The notes under the pieces are model-generated. The model was not told the DNA's origin and made no database searches. It saw only the letters and a list, made by a program, of their open reading frames with translations. Shown here piece after piece: positions 63,456 to 64,000 of a stretch of 64,000 nucleotides of DNA. The translations under genes were made by a program, and so were the position numbers. The number at the start of each line of letters is the position of its first letter. The stretch's first letter is position 1. Source of the DNA: HXMU1420-13 sp963691715 (GTDB lineage: Bacteria; Bacteroidota; Rhodothermia; Balneolales; Balneolaceae); contig OY829281.1 of assembly GCA_963691715.1 (NCBI GenBank), positions 682,001-746,000 of the forward strand. Direction: 5' to 3'.

Positions 63456-64000
63456 TTACTGTAATTCCATTAAGTCAAATATTGCATCAAAGTCATTAAA
63501 AAACTCTGGAATGAGTTCAACTGCATAGCTCGTATTTGAATGAAACAAAATGCTGATACCTATTTGTTTTTCACGGTCAAATGCAATTTCACTACGATAT
63601 CCATTTACATATCCACCATGATATACAATAGTTTGGTCATCGTTATTTAAGGATCGCCATCCCATTCCATAATATGAACTATTCACTCCTTTCCAATATC
63701 TACTAAATCTTTTATTCGGTATTTCAGAAATAGGTTTAAAAATTTGATCTAAAGTTTCGTCTTTGATAAGGTCGGGTCTATTTCCTGTAAGTAGTAATAG
63801 CCATTGTCCCATATCTGAAATGGATGCATTAATACCACCCGCAGAAACGGCATTAAAGTAATTATTTTTAAGAGGAATCATAATGCGTTGTCCAGCTCTT
63901 CGACTGTACAAATGGGGAAGGGCTTTATTTGGTGTATTCCCTAATGCCTTGAATGTAGTAGATGCATTTACCATATTTAAAGGTTCAAAAATCTCCTCTT
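63456..64000 (-). CDS. Beta-lactamase-fold serine hydrolase, C-terminal part
   Basis: The frame stays open to the window edge; the Met at 63974 is internal, preceded by a typical EIFEPLNM segment of class-C beta-lactamase-like proteins. The visible ~181 residues include SISDMGQWLLLLTG and the HGGYVNGYRSEI motif (the KTG-equivalent HxG). The SxxK nucleophile motif must lie beyond the window. Likely substrates are D-amino acid peptides or esters. Confidence 0.88.
   Translation of the reverse strand, partial: EEIFEPLNMVNASTTFKALGNTPNKALPHLYSRRAGQRIMIPLKNNYFNAVSAGGINASISDMGQWLLLLTGNRPDLIKDETLDQIFKPISEIPNKRFSRYWKGVNSSYYGMGWRSLNNDDQTIVYHGGYVNGYRSEIAFDREKQIGISILFHSNTSYAVELIPEFFNDFDAIFDLMELQ

Noticed and set aside
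1..64000. CRISPR arrays, rRNA and tRNA genes
   Set aside because: No regularly spaced repeats with unique spacers and no rRNA or tRNA-like conserved sequences were seen in the gaps between genes.

Overview
The window looks like a chromosome segment from an AT-rich, Gram-negative, free-living member of the Bacteroidota/Balneolota (FCB) lineage, probably marine. This rests on PorV-like outer membrane proteins, Bacteroidota-type Rhs sequence, a DUF4837-type lipoprotein, a fused E1 ketoacid dehydrogenase, bacillithiol synthesis (bshC), a methionine synthase split into two polypeptides, a deoxyhypusine-synthase-like protein next to an arginine decarboxylase, and frequent lack of Shine-Dalgarno sequences. 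The exact taxon is inferred, not shown.

Layout. 1-3320: the end of an S9 peptidase, then an accessory patch with an orphan Rhs C-terminal tip carrying an M15-type peptidase signature, a small signal-peptide protein that could be its immunity partner, and about 770 bp of palindromes and direct repeats. 3321-11203: fused E1 dehydrogenase, a polyamine pair (arginine decarboxylase plus DHS-like enzyme), a BamA/TamA-like protein and a TPR protein. 11394-16365: a SAM-I riboswitch, split metH and metF. 16362-20545: a membrane protein, a Gfo/Idh/MocA oxidoreductase, a complete IS1595-type element with inverted repeats and target duplication, a cupin, and a collagen-like lipoprotein. 20751-31494: a long + strand housekeeping run (Bfn/UVR nuclease, bshC, 5-FCL, PspC protein, tmk, SRPBCC, aroE, pgeF, dxr, rseP, psd, pssA). 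31565-36140: an ABC ATPase followed by an ABC-2 permease/M1 aminopeptidase fusion interrupted by one in-frame TAA. 36166-45440: an eight-gene minus-strand operon joining a lipoprotein, an Asp-box propeller protein, two PorV-like barrels, two glycosyltransferases, a flippase and a polysaccharide-deacetylase-like protein. 45574-53309: a complete tryptophan operon trpE-trpS-trpG-D-C-F-B-A behind a leader peptide with three consecutive Trp codons and mutually exclusive antiterminator/terminator hairpins. 53321-58930: DUF4837 lipoprotein, then biotin genes bioF-(esterase)-bioC-bioD-bioA. 58961-64000: epimerase, RNase D, aldo/keto reductase, a PspB-like membrane protein, a lipoprotein and the C-terminal part of a beta-lactamase-fold serine hydrolase.

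The most noteworthy items are the ribosome-mediated trp attenuator that also governs trpS, the orphan Rhs/M15 tip with a secreted candidate immunity protein, the eight-gene envelope/glycan operon of unknown output, the internally stopped ABC-M1 gene, and an unrecognised alpha/beta hydrolase sitting where the pimeloyl-ACP methyl ester esterase of biotin synthesis is expected.
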